A DNA stretch of 64,000 nucleotides, from positions 310,001 to 374,000 of the forward strand of contig NZ_JACHJI010000007.1 of the NCBI RefSeq assembly GCF_014203535.1. The letters run 5' to 3'. The notes beneath the pieces were generated by a model. That model saw only the letters and a program-made list of their open reading frames with translations. It ran no database searches and was not told the origin of the DNA. Positions 8,169 to 16,304 of this stretch are shown here, one piece after another. This stretch comes from Streptomyces griseomycini. Its GTDB lineage: Bacteria; Actinomycetota; Actinomycetes; Streptomycetales; Streptomycetaceae. Position numbers and translations under genes: made by a program. Position 1 is the stretch's first letter. Each line of letters begins with the position of its first letter.

Positions 8169-9050
8169 ATGTCTGAGGAGAACCGGCTCGGTGACTACCT
8201 CCGGGCGCGCCGGGAGCTGGTGACGCCCGCGGACATGGGGCTGCCGGCGCACGGAATACGCCGGGTGCCGGGGCTGCGCCGCGAGGAGGTCGCCATGCTC
8301 GCCGGCATCAGCTCCGACTACTACCTGAGGCTGGAGCAGGGCCGCGACCGCAATCCGTCGGCGCAGGTCCTCGACGCGCTCGCCCGGGTGCTCCGGCTCG
8401 ACGACACCGCCACGGCCTACCTCCACCAGCTCGCCGCGCCCCGGCCCCGGGCCCGCCGCCGGCCGTCCCGGCGCCCGTCCGTCCCGCCGGCCACGGCACA
8501 GCTCCTGGAGTCGATCGGGCTGCCGGCGTTCGTGACGGACCGGACCCTCGACGTGATCGCGGTCAACCCGCTCGCCTCCGCGCTGGTCCCGAGCGTGCGG
8601 GTGGGGGAGAACCGGCTCCGCTCGTTCTTCCTCGATCCCGCCGAGCGGGCCCTGCACGCGGACTGGTCCCGCACGGCGGCCCAGTGCGTCGCCGTCTTCC
8701 GCCGGCGGCTCGGGTCCGACGTCGACGACCCGCGGGTCGTCCGGCTCGTCGGCGAACTCTCGCTGGCGAGCGCCGAGTTCCGGAAGGTGTGGGCGCGCCA
8801 CGACGTGCGGCCGGTCGTCGACAAGCCGATCCGGATGAACCACCCCCAGGTCGGCGAGCTGAGCCTGACCCTGTCCAAGCTGGACGTCGACGGCCCCGAC
8901 GGCCTGATGCTCGCCGCCTACCACGCCGCGCCGGGCACCGGGGACGCCGAACGGCTGGCCCTGCTCGCCTCGCTGACCACGGGATCCGCGCGGCGGCCGG
9001 CCGACGCTCCCGGCGCCCGGACGGCGCACGGCTCGCCCGGTACGCGCTGA
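8169..9050 (+). CDS. XRE-family regulator with MmyB-like ligand domain
   Basis: A 293-residue regulator. Residues 8-80 form an XRE helix-turn-helix (LGDYLRARRELVTPADMG, RREEVAMLAGISSDYYLRLEQGRDRNPSAQVLDALARVL). The remainder (AFVTDRTLDVIAVNPLASALVP, FFLDPAERALHADW, VRLVGELSLASAEFRKVWARHDV) matches the MmyB-like C-terminal ligand-binding domain, which in crystal structures holds a fatty acid. Such regulators often control an adjacent divergent oxidoreductase gene, here the aldo/keto reductase. TACGAT ends 7 bases before the ATG at 8169, so the transcript is likely leaderless. Confidence 0.9.
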   Translation: MSEENRLGDYLRARRELVTPADMGLPAHGIRRVPGLRREEVAMLAGISSDYYLRLEQGRDRNPSAQVLDALARVLRLDDTATAYLHQLAAPRPRARRRPSRRPSVPPATAQLLESIGLPAFVTDRTLDVIAVNPLASALVPSVRVGENRLRSFFLDPAERALHADWSRTAAQCVAVFRRRLGSDVDDPRVVRLVGELSLASAEFRKVWARHDVRPVVDKPIRMNHPQVGELSLTLSKLDVDGPDGLMLAAYHAAPGTGDAERLALLASLTTGSARRPADAPGARTAHGSPGTR

Positions 9051-9105
9051 CCGGCGGGCGCGGCCGCGCGCCCGCCGCGCCCACCCCGTCCGGGGCGAAA
9101 ACCGT

Positions 9106-9135
9106 TTGGACCCCGTCGGCCGGACGTCCTAGAAT
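9106..9135 (+). promoter_or_regulatory. HrdB-type promoter of the HelD/HelR gene
   Basis: TTGGAC (9106-9111) and TAGAAT (9130-9135) are separated by 18 bases, about 100 bases before the GTG at 9234. This is a good vegetative promoter. I do not see an obvious rifamycin-associated inverted repeat overlapping it. Confidence 0.6.
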
Positions 9136-9233
9136 CTCCGCTCTTGCCCGCCTCCCCTCACGGAGCGCCGCCGTCCGGACGGAAACCGGCCGGCATCCCG
9201 CAGCCATCCCAGCAGGTTCCCGGAGGCACCCCT

Positions 9234-11306
9234 GTGTCCGCGCCCATGTCCGCAGACGACCCCGTCGAGCCCGCAGCCGGCCACGACCCCCTCTCCCGCG
9301 AGCGCGCCCACCTCGCCGCGTCCCGTGCCGCGCTGCGCGCGATGCGCGAGGACGTCGAGTCCCTCGACATCAGCGACGTCACCGCGAACTGGGTCAACGC
9401 GGCCGTGCTGGAGCGCCAGATCGAGGAGCGCGTCAAGGCGCTGGCCGACCTCAGTGACACCCCGCTGTTCTTCGGCCGGCTCGACTACCTGCACGCGCCG
9501 GGATCGGAGCGGACGGAGGGGGCCGAGGGCGAGCAGTTCTACATCGGGCGCCGCCACGTGCACGACGCGGACGGCGACCCGATGGTGATCGACTGGCGGG
9601 CGCCGGTCTCGCAGCCGTTCTACCGGGCGTCCGGGAAGGACCCGATGGACGTCGCGCTGCGCCGCCGCTTCGGCTACACCGGCGGCGCCCTCACCGCGTA
9701 CGAGGACGAGCACCTGTCCGACCCCACCGAGGCGGCGACCACCAGCAAGCTGCTCCAGCAGGAGATCGAGCGTCCGCGCGTCGGCCCGATGCGGGACATC
9801 GTCGCCACGATCCAGCCCGAGCAGGACGAGATCGTGCGGTCCGGGCTGGCGGGCAGCGTGTGCGTGCAGGGAGGCCCCGGGACCGGGAAGACCGCCGTCG
9901 GCCTGCACCGGGTGGCCTATCTGCTGTACGCCCACCGCGAGCGGCTGGCCCGCACCGGCACGCTGGTCGTCGGGCCGAACCGGTCCTTCCTGCACTACAT
10001 CGAGCAGGTGCTCCCGGCGCTGGGCGAGTTGACGGTCGCGCAGGCCACCGTGGGCGACCTGGTGGCGCACGTCGAGGTGCGCGGGACGGACGACGCCGCG
10101 GCGGCGCTCGTCAAGGGCGACGCCCGGATGGCCGAGGTGCTGCGGCGGGCCCTCTACGCGCACGTGACGATGCCCACCGAGCCGGTCGTGGTCGTGCGCG
10201 GCTCGCGCCGCTGGCGGGTTCCGGCGTACGAACTGGAGGACATCGTCCGCCAGTTGCTGGAGCGCGACATCCGCTACGGCGCCGCCCGCGAGGCGCTGCC
10301 GCAGCGCATCGCGCACGCGGTGCTGGTGCAGATGGAGCGGGCCGGGGAGGCGCCGGACGACCGGGTGCAGGACGCGGTGGCGCGCAACGGAGCGGTGAAG
10401 GCGGCGGTGAAGGCGGTCTGGCCGGCCGTCGACCCGGCGAAGCTGGTGCTGCGGCTGCTGGGCGACGCGGAGTTCCTCGCCGAACACGCGGAGGGGCTGC
10501 TCGACGAGCAGGAGCAGAAGGCGATCCTCTGGACGAAGCCCGCGCGCTCGGTGAAGTCGGCGAAGTGGTCGGCGGCGGACGCGGTGCTGATCGACGAGGC
10601 GGCCGATCTCGTCCGGCGCACGCACTCCCTCGGGCACGTGGTGCTCGACGAGGCGCAGGACCTGTCCCCCATGCAGTACCGGGCGGTGGGCCGCCGCTGC
10701 ACGACCGGATCGGCGACCGTCCTGGGCGACCTGGCCCAGGGCACCACCCCGTGGGCGACCCGCAGCTGGGAGGAGGCACTGGCCCACCTGGGCAAGCCGG
10801 ACGCGGTGGTCGAGGAGCTGACGGCCGGTTTCCGCGTCCCGACGGACGTCATCGCGTACGCCTCCCGGCTGCTCCCGCACATCGCGCCCGGGCTGACCCC
10901 GGTGGCGTCGATCCGCGAGAACCCGGGCCTCTTCGAGGTCCGCCGGGTCGAGGGGGCCGGCGACGTGGTGGCCGCCTGCCGCGAGCTGCTGCGCCACGAG
11001 GGCTCGGTCGGCCTGATCGCCGCGGACGCCCGGATCCCGGAGCTGGCCGGGGAGCTGACGGCCGCCGGGGTCTCCTCGGTCGCCCCCGGCGAGGAGACGA
11101 CGCACGACACCCGGCTGACCCTGGTCCCGGCGTCCCTGGCGAAGGGCCTGGAGTACGACTACGTGGTCCTGGACGAGCCCCGGGCCGTGGTCGACGGCGA
11201 ACCCGACGAACGCACCGGCCTGCGCCGCCTGTACGTGGCCCTGACCCGAGCGGTCTCCGGCCTGATCGTGACGCACACGGCCCCGCTGCCGGAGCAGCTG
11301 GGCTGA
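9234..11306 (+). CDS. HelD/HelR-type ATP-binding RNA polymerase motor
   Basis: A 690-residue UvrD-like SF1 protein. Walker A is GGPGTGKTAVGLHRVAYLLY near residue 213, Walker B is HVVLDEAQDLSPMQ near 465, and the C-terminal motifs are LAKGLEYDYVVLD and LRRLYVALTRAV. The N-terminal coiled-coil-like region (RERAHLAASRAALRAMREDVESL) and the 120-residue insertion match HelD-class enzymes, which insert arms into RNA polymerase channels to free stalled enzyme. In Streptomyces, the HelR subgroup displaces rifamycins and gives tolerance. The GTG at 9234 has CGGAGG 7 bases upstream. True DNA helicase activity is less likely. HelD versus HelR cannot be settled here. Confidence 0.88.
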   Translation: MSAPMSADDPVEPAAGHDPLSRERAHLAASRAALRAMREDVESLDISDVTANWVNAAVLERQIEERVKALADLSDTPLFFGRLDYLHAPGSERTEGAEGEQFYIGRRHVHDADGDPMVIDWRAPVSQPFYRASGKDPMDVALRRRFGYTGGALTAYEDEHLSDPTEAATTSKLLQQEIERPRVGPMRDIVATIQPEQDEIVRSGLAGSVCVQGGPGTGKTAVGLHRVAYLLYAHRERLARTGTLVVGPNRSFLHYIEQVLPALGELTVAQATVGDLVAHVEVRGTDDAAAALVKGDARMAEVLRRALYAHVTMPTEPVVVVRGSRRWRVPAYELEDIVRQLLERDIRYGAAREALPQRIAHAVLVQMERAGEAPDDRVQDAVARNGAVKAAVKAVWPAVDPAKLVLRLLGDAEFLAEHAEGLLDEQEQKAILWTKPARSVKSAKWSAADAVLIDEAADLVRRTHSLGHVVLDEAQDLSPMQYRAVGRRCTTGSATVLGDLAQGTTPWATRSWEEALAHLGKPDAVVEELTAGFRVPTDVIAYASRLLPHIAPGLTPVASIRENPGLFEVRRVEGAGDVVAACRELLRHEGSVGLIAADARIPELAGELTAAGVSSVAPGEETTHDTRLTLVPASLAKGLEYDYVVLDEPRAVVDGEPDERTGLRRLYVALTRAVSGLIVTHTAPLPEQLG

Positions 11307-11338
11307 CCCGGCCCCGTCCCGCCGCCGGAGGGGTCCCG

Positions 11339-12031
11339 TCAGTCCCCGTCCACCGCCCGGCGCCACCGGGCGACGGCCCGTGCCGAGACCGGTCCGTCCC
11401 AGCCGTCCGGCCGGGCCGCCCCGCCGATGTGGAAGCCGTCGATGCCGGCCCCCAGCAGCGCGGGCACGTGCTCCAGGCGCAGGCCGCCGCCCACCAGCAC
11501 CTGCTGCTCGTACCCGGGCTCCCCGCGCCGGCCCGCCTCGGCGCACAGCGTGGGGAGGCCGTCGTCGACGCCGGCCGGGGAGCCCGCCGTGAGGTAGGTG
11601 TCGAGACCGGGCAGGCCGTCGAGCTGCTTGCGCAGGGCGTCCCGGTCGGCGGCGCGGTCGATCGCGCGGTGGAAGGTCCACCGGCATCCGTCCAGCTCGC
11701 CGACGATCCGCTCGACCGCGTCGAGGTCCACCCCGCCGTCCGCGTCGAGGAACCCGAGCACGAACTCCTCCGCCCCGGCCTCGCGCATCGCGCACGCGGC
11801 GCCCACCAGCCGGTCGACGTCGCCCGCCGCGAACCCGTCCGCCAGCCGCAGCATCACCCGCAGCGGGAGGTCGACGGACCCGCGGATCCCGGCGACGGTC
11901 CCGGCCGACGGGGTGAGCCCGTCGGCCGCCATGTCGGTGACCAGTTCGAGGCGGTCCGCACCTCCGGCCTGGGCGGCGACCGCGTCCTCGACGTCGAGGG
12001 CGATCACCTCCAGGACTGCACGCTTGCTCAT
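11339..12031 (-). CDS. cutC: CutC-family TIM-barrel protein
   Basis: A 230-residue protein matching CutC throughout: EVIALDVEDAVAAQAGGADRLELV, LRVMLRLADGFAAGD, FVLGFLDADGGVDLDAV, TFHRAIDRAAD, VLVGGGLRLEHVPALL and GIDGFHIGGAAR. The family is named for a disputed copper-tolerance phenotype in E. coli; the real reaction is not established. A site matching the DasR operator in 13 of 16 bases lies 31 bases upstream (12062-12077), which links the gene to N-acetylglucosamine metabolism rather than copper. Convergent with the HelD/HelR gene. Confidence 0.9.
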   Translation of the reverse strand: MSKRAVLEVIALDVEDAVAAQAGGADRLELVTDMAADGLTPSAGTVAGIRGSVDLPLRVMLRLADGFAAGDVDRLVGAACAMREAGAEEFVLGFLDADGGVDLDAVERIVGELDGCRWTFHRAIDRAADRDALRKQLDGLPGLDTYLTAGSPAGVDDGLPTLCAEAGRRGEPGYEQQVLVGGGLRLEHVPALLGAGIDGFHIGGAARPDGWDGPVSARAVARWRRAVDGD

Positions 12032-12061
12032 GGGACCCCATTCGTCGGGCTCGTCGTCTCT

Positions 12062-12077
12062 ACAGGTCTAGTCCAAT
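12062..12077. promoter_or_regulatory. DasR-like operator (dre) upstream of cutC
   Basis: ACAGGTCTAGTCCAAT matches the palindromic dre consensus ACTGGTCTAGACCAGT at 13 of 16 positions, including the central GGTCTAG core. It sits 31 bases before the cutC start, where a repressor would block transcription. DasR itself is not in this window. Confidence 0.65.
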
Positions 12078-12123
12078 CCAAGACTACGCCCCGCTCACCC
12101 GCCCGAGCCCCCCGTCTCTCGGA

Positions 12124-12804
12124 TCAGCCGCCGAAGATGTTCAGCTCCGCCGCCTCCACCCCGGCCAGCTCGTACCCGGCACCGTCCACCGGCCGCCCCG
12201 CGTACAGCCGCACCAGCGTCGGCCCGTCCCCGATGTAGCGCGCCGGGGGCCGCTCCCCCGAGGCGTCGCCCAGCCGCAGCGGCTCGTCGGCGTCGTCGAG
12301 GTCGGCGTGCAGCGGCAGATGGCCCTTCAGGGAGGTGACCTGGGCCAGCAGGCCGAGCGCGTACGGCAGACCGGCGCCCGCGTACGCGCCCGGCTCCCCG
12401 AACGCCTCGCGCACGTCCCCGGCGTGCACCCACTCGCCCAGCGCGAGGACGTCCAGCGCCCCGCCCGCCTTCGCGATCACCGGCCCGACCTCGGTCATCC
12501 CGCGCTCCAGCTCGTCGAGGACCCGGGCGTTCGTCCAGTCGGCCCGCTCGGCGATGTCCCGGTCGTTGGACTCGGGGGAGAACACCCCCTTCTCGAACCT
12601 CCTCTCCAGCACCCGCGTGAACGCGGCCGAGCAGTGCGCCAGCACGTCCCGCACCGTCCACCCCGGACAGGCGGCGACCGGCAGCGCGAAGTCGGCGTCG
12701 CCCCGCGCCCGCAGCAACGGGATCAGCGCGTCCCGCTCGACGGTCAGCAGCCGCCCGGGCAGCTCGGGGTCTCGTACGTTCTGCACATCCGCAGGAGTCG
12801 TCAT
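12124..12804 (-). CDS. Mycothiol-dependent maleylpyruvate isomerase-family protein
   Basis: A 226-residue DinB-like four-helix protein of the actinobacterial mycothiol S-transferase/maleylpyruvate isomerase family: LTVERDALIPLLRA, CPGWTVRDVLAHCSAAFTRVLE, DELERGMTEVGPVI and LALGEWVHAGDVREAFG. The His in AHCSA and the WVHAGDVRE motif are the expected metal-binding positions. The mixed C-terminal domain (YIGDGPTLVRLYAGRPV) is also typical. Substrate unknown. TAGCGT ends 7 bases before the ATG at 12804, so this gene is probably leaderless, which selects this start over 12813. Confidence 0.85.
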   Translation of the reverse strand: MTTPADVQNVRDPELPGRLLTVERDALIPLLRARGDADFALPVAACPGWTVRDVLAHCSAAFTRVLERRFEKGVFSPESNDRDIAERADWTNARVLDELERGMTEVGPVIAKAGGALDVLALGEWVHAGDVREAFGEPGAYAGAGLPYALGLLAQVTSLKGHLPLHADLDDADEPLRLGDASGERPPARYIGDGPTLVRLYAGRPVDGAGYELAGVEAAELNIFGG

Positions 12805-12894
12805 GAGCTCCACGCTAGTGCGGCGAAGGGCCCGCCGACGGCCTCTCGGCGTCGGCGGGCCCCCTCCTCACCTGGAGCGCCGTGGCAGTACCCG

Positions 12895-13509
12895 TCAGAA
12901 GGTCAGGCTCCAGGAGTCGACGTAGCCGGTGTCGCCCAAGTAGACGTCGGTCACCCGCAGCTGCCAGGTGCCGGACGCGGGGGCGGAGGAGGCGTTGACC
13001 GTGTACGTCCCGATGACGTCGTCGGCGCTGTCGTAGGCGCTGGTGTTCTTCAGCGTCCACACGTCGCCGTCGGGGGCGACGAGCTGGACCTTCAGGTCAC
13101 CGCGGTAGGTGTGCTTGATGTCCACGGAGACCCTGAGGCCGGCGGGGGCGGAGCCGCTGACGCCGCTCACGGTGACGTTCGAGTAGACGTAGCGGCCGTC
13201 ACCGTCCGGGATGCTCCAGTTGTCGGAGTCGGTGAAGACCTGCCCTCCGGGCTCCGGGTCCGGGGTGGTGCCGCCGCCCATCGCGCTCAGGGTGCGACCC
13301 GCGTCCGCCAGACCGTGGCCGCAGCCGCCGGAGCAGGTGCCGGCCAGGGCGCGGGCGTTGCTCTTGATGAGCGACTCGACGCGGCTCGGGGTGATGGCCG
13401 GGGCGGGCCGGTCGCCCTGAGCCGCGATGACCGGCGTCATGCCCGTGCCGAGGAGCGCGGCCGTCGTCACCGCCAGCAGGGATATGCGCAGGCGCCTGGA
13501 ACCGTTCAA
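12895..13509 (-). CDS. Secreted P-domain protein lacking its protease core
   Basis: About 204 residues: a signal peptide (RRLRISLLAVTTAALLGTGMTPVIAAQ), then about 40 residues resembling the extreme C-terminal end of an S8 subtilisin domain (TPSRVESLIKSNARALAGTC, then SGGCGHGLADAG), then a full P-domain (about 95-204, DNWSIPDGDGRYVYSNVTVS... VSVDIKHTYRGDLKVQLVAPDG... ending YVDSWSLTF). The catalytic Asp/His/Ser core normally between signal and tail is absent. The start is uncertain: TTG at 13509 is chosen because it begins the signal peptide and GAAAGG lies upstream; the open frame reaches 13776. It is probably an internal-deletion derivative of a subtilisin-like protease, exported and non-catalytic. 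Confidence 0.75.
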   Translation of the reverse strand: MNGSRRLRISLLAVTTAALLGTGMTPVIAAQGDRPAPAITPSRVESLIKSNARALAGTCSGGCGHGLADAGRTLSAMGGGTTPDPEPGGQVFTDSDNWSIPDGDGRYVYSNVTVSGVSGSAPAGLRVSVDIKHTYRGDLKVQLVAPDGDVWTLKNTSAYDSADDVIGTYTVNASSAPASGTWQLRVTDVYLGDTGYVDSWSLTF

Positions 13510-13881
13510 GGTGGGGCTGCCTTTCGCGAGCCGGCACCGGACGTGCGGTGCCGACGATTGGTTCTGCTCATGACAATGCGGGCCGTCCGCGTCAGGCCGC
13601 ACGGGGTGTGGTGCAGGGGAGGTGGCGGCCTGGTGGGGGGCGCGGACGGCACGACCGGAGCACCGGGCGCGGTCCCGCTGAACTCCCCGTGACGAGCGCC
13701 CGTCGCATCGGTGGCAGGAACCTACGGGCGTCCCCGGGGAGCAACCATCCGGAGGGGGGCACCTACGGATACGCAATTAACTCCCGGTCCGCTCCCCGCC
13801 CGGTCCGCTCCCCGCGAACCGTGGAGGATCGGTCCCCGGACGGGCCGGACACGGCCCGGCACGACCGGACGGGGGGACCGG
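13510..13881. other. Intergenic region with no clear gene
   Basis: About 370 bases between two divergent genes. It contains locally AT-richer patches (near 13555-13580 and 13770-13790) that could hold promoters for either gene. No convincing -35/-10 pair, RNA or repeat was seen. Confidence 0.4.
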
Positions 13882-14229
13882 ATGACGCTCGTCGTCGAAC
13901 TCCGGCGCGGGGCCCCGGCGTCCCGGACGGGACGCGCCCCCGGGCCGCGCCCCGCGGCGGGGACGCTGGAGCGGATGGTCGTCGACGACGCGTTCGGGAC
14001 GGCCCTCGACAAACCGGGCCGGCACCGGCTGCCCACCCTGACCGCCGTCGCCCCCTACGGGGACACCGTGCTGCGCGGCGAGGCGGTGGACAGGACGGTG
14101 CGGGAGCCGGAGGGCGCGGACCTCGCCCGGCCGGGGAGCGCCGAGCGCGAGGTCGTGACGGCCTTGTCGGCCTGGGGCCTGCGGTGCCGCACGGACGGGG
14201 ACCTGCGCATCGCCTTCCCGGGCGACTAG
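13882..14229 (+). CDS. Hypothetical protein
   Basis: A 115-residue protein starting MTLVVELRRGAPASRTGRAPG, with TLERMVVDDAFGTALDKPGRHRLPTLTAVAPYGDTVLRGEAV in the middle and ALSAWGLRCRTDGDLRIAFPGD at the end. No family recognised. A GGGGGGACCGG ribosome-binding region precedes the ATG at 13882, and the coding pattern is good from there, so upstream in-frame codons are not used. It is followed by a hydrolase remnant. Confidence 0.5.
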   Translation: MTLVVELRRGAPASRTGRAPGPRPAAGTLERMVVDDAFGTALDKPGRHRLPTLTAVAPYGDTVLRGEAVDRTVREPEGADLARPGSAEREVVTALSAWGLRCRTDGDLRIAFPGD

Positions 14230-14315
14230 CCCGCCGCTCCCCCGCCCCGGACGCGGCACCGATCGACGCGCGGCGGGTTCGGCCGAGCCGTCGTTCCCGG
14301 CCCCGCCGGGCCGCC

Positions 14316-14448
14316 GACGACGAGGACCGCCCCTTCGTCGACGACGTCGCGGCCGACGTCGAGGCCGCCCGGGCGGCGGGCACGCGGGGGCACCCGTTCG
14401 AGGACAGCGCCCGGACGGGTGCCCGCATCGCGGCTCACCTGGACGCCG
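14316..14448 (+). pseudogene. Remnant of a HAD-family hydrolase C-terminus
   Basis: The frame through 14316-14448 reads DDEDRPFVDDVAADVEAARA then AGTRGHPFEDSARTGARIAA. This matches the C-terminal motif of HAD-superfamily phosphatases (FVDD..NVEAAR..G..G..F.D...L...L). The N-terminal nucleophile motif DxDGT and the rest of the fold are absent and no start precedes it, so this is a gene fragment left by deletion. Confidence 0.4.
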
Positions 14449-14499
14449 GGCCCCGGGGGGCAGGTCGTCCCGCCTCCCGGGGCCGGTCCCGGGAGCCGG

Positions 14500-15147
14500 T
14501 CACCTCCGCCAGAACAGGTGGTGCGTCACGCCGCTCGGGCTGGGCACGACCTCCAGGTGGAACCGGTCGAGCAGTTCGTCGGGCGACTCCCAGAGCCGCA
14601 GGCCGGACCCGAGCTCCACCGGCGAGACCGCCACGTGCAGGGTGTCGACGAGGTCGGCGTCGAGGAACTGCCGGACGGTGGTGACCCCGCCGCCGAGCCG
14701 GACGTCCTTGCCGTCCGCGGCCTCCCGCGCCAGTTCCAGCACCGTCGCCGGGTCGCCGCCGACGAAGTGGAACGTGGTGTCGCCGAGCGTGAACGACGGA
14801 CGCTCGTGGTGGGTCATGACGAACACCGGGGTGCGGAACGGGGGCTCGTCCCCCCACCAGCCGCGCCACTCGTGGTCCTGCCAGGGCCCGCGCTGGGGCC
14901 CGAACTTGTTGCGGCCCATGATCTCGGCGCCGATGTTGCGCGCGAAGTCCCGCGTGAAGTAGTCGTCCAGGCCCCGGCTGCCCCCGGGGTCGGTGCGCAT
15001 GGGCCAGCTCGCCGTGGCCCCCGCCCAGGAGAACAGCCTCTCGGGGCGGTCGGCGTCCCCGAACGGGCGATCGAGGCTCTGGTTCTCACCGGCTCCGACG
15101 CCGTCGCTCGAGACGTTGAAGTTCTGGACTCTCAGCAGCTGGGTCAC
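14500..15147 (-). CDS. Dihydrofolate reductase-family (RibD C-terminal-like) protein
   Basis: A 215-residue protein of the RibD-C/DHFR-like fold: RVQNFNVSSDGVGAGENQS, IMGRNKFGPQRGPW, PVFVMTHHERPSFTLGDTTF, VRLGGGVTTVRQFLDADLVD, LHVAVSPVELGSG and LLDRFHLEVV. The RLGGG motif is the NADPH-binding glycine turn. These proteins are probably NADPH-dependent reductases of unknown substrate and are not the essential folA product. The GTG at 15147 has AGGAGA about 6 bases upstream, selecting it over 15171. The alpha/beta hydrolase gene lies 67 bases upstream on the same strand. Confidence 0.85.
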   Translation of the reverse strand: MTQLLRVQNFNVSSDGVGAGENQSLDRPFGDADRPERLFSWAGATASWPMRTDPGGSRGLDDYFTRDFARNIGAEIMGRNKFGPQRGPWQDHEWRGWWGDEPPFRTPVFVMTHHERPSFTLGDTTFHFVGGDPATVLELAREAADGKDVRLGGGVTTVRQFLDADLVDTLHVAVSPVELGSGLRLWESPDELLDRFHLEVVPSPSGVTHHLFWRR

Positions 15148-15214
15148 GTGTCTCTCCTGTGCCGTCGACAACGGTGGGGAGACTCCCCCCGCCGGGAGAA
15201 CTCATCGGTCGCCG

Positions 15215-16090
15215 TCAGGGCCGCCCGGCGAGCTCCCCGGCGAGCTCCCCCAGGACCCGGGCCGCCGGCGCCGGGTCGACCAGCCACTTCAGGTGGCTGC
15301 TCGGGAGCGTGCGGACGTCGTACGGGTTGTCCGGCGTCAGCGCGTCGCCCTCGCGGATCAGCCGGTCCTGCAGGGCCAGCGGCATGCTCGCGTCGTCGGC
15401 CAGGCGGACGTAGGTCTTCGGGACGCGGCCCCAGGTCGCGGCCTGCGCCCGGTCGGCGGAGGTGCCGGCGTCCAGGTTCTCGTCGGGCTGGAAGGTGTTG
15501 AGGAAGGCCAGGAGCTCCTCGTCGGTGCCGTCGGCGAGGAAGGCCGCCCTGAACGCCGCGAGGGCGTCCGGGTCCGCGGTGCGGAAGTTGACGCGGAGCA
15601 GGCCGAGTTCGGCCGGGTTCCCGACCGCCGCCAGGCCCAGGGAGGCGGCGTCGACCGTGGCCATCTCCGGCTCGGCGTAGTAGTCGTTGACGTCGAGCTC
15701 GACCGGGCACCAGGCCGCGACGTAGACGATGCGGTCGATCAGGTCCGGCCGCGCGTTGGCCGCGGCGGTGGCCGTGACGCCGCCGCGGCTGTGGGAGACG
15801 AGGATCACGGGACCGTTCCGCTTGGCCCGCTCCAGGACCCCGATCAGGTGCGCGGCGTTGTCGGCGAGCGTGACGCCCTTGATCGCGCCGGGCGCGGTGG
15901 CGAGCCCTTCGAGGTCCTGCGGCGCCTGGTAGGCGCGGGGGTAGGTGGCCCCGAACCCGTGACCGGGCAGGTCGACGGCGACCGAGCGGTGTCCGAGGAG
16001 ACCGAGCTCGGCCTGGAGCGGCGCGAAGGAGAAGGAGTTCGCGAAGGCTCCGTGGACCAGTACGAACGTCGGCTGCACCTGGCTACTCAC
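15215..16090 (-). CDS. Alpha/beta hydrolase
   Basis: A 291-residue alpha/beta-hydrolase. The oxyanion-hole motif LVHGAF is near residue 13, the nucleophile elbow is VSHSRGG (Ser near 100), the acid is probably in a C-terminal loop, and the catalytic His is in LPSSHLKWLVDP near 270. Such enzymes cleave esters or amides; the substrate is unknown. The GTG at 16090 is chosen because GGAGG lies 7 bases upstream. No signal peptide, so probably cytoplasmic. Same strand as the DHFR-like gene and possibly co-transcribed. Confidence 0.88.
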   Translation of the reverse strand: MSSQVQPTFVLVHGAFANSFSFAPLQAELGLLGHRSVAVDLPGHGFGATYPRAYQAPQDLEGLATAPGAIKGVTLADNAAHLIGVLERAKRNGPVILVSHSRGGVTATAAANARPDLIDRIVYVAAWCPVELDVNDYYAEPEMATVDAASLGLAAVGNPAELGLLRVNFRTADPDALAAFRAAFLADGTDEELLAFLNTFQPDENLDAGTSADRAQAATWGRVPKTYVRLADDASMPLALQDRLIREGDALTPDNPYDVRTLPSSHLKWLVDPAPAARVLGELAGELAGRP

Positions 16091-16304
16091 TTGTGGCCTC
16101 CACGGCGTCGGCGGCACGCGCGTCGCGGTCGAGCGGGGAGATCGCGAGGACGGCGTGCGGACGGTTGTTCGCGCTCCGGCGACTCACCCTACCCAGCGGA
16201 AGATCACCGGCACTACCCGTAACGACCCCTTCCGCTTGTGTGGGCCGGGCCGGGCCTCCGACGCATCGGACGCGCACCGGGAACGCACCGGGAACAATGG
16301 GCCC

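Noticed and set aside
14226..14438. A 70-codon minus-strand frame opposite the HAD remnant
   Set aside because: It has no motifs or start signal, whereas the plus strand carries recognisable HAD residues.
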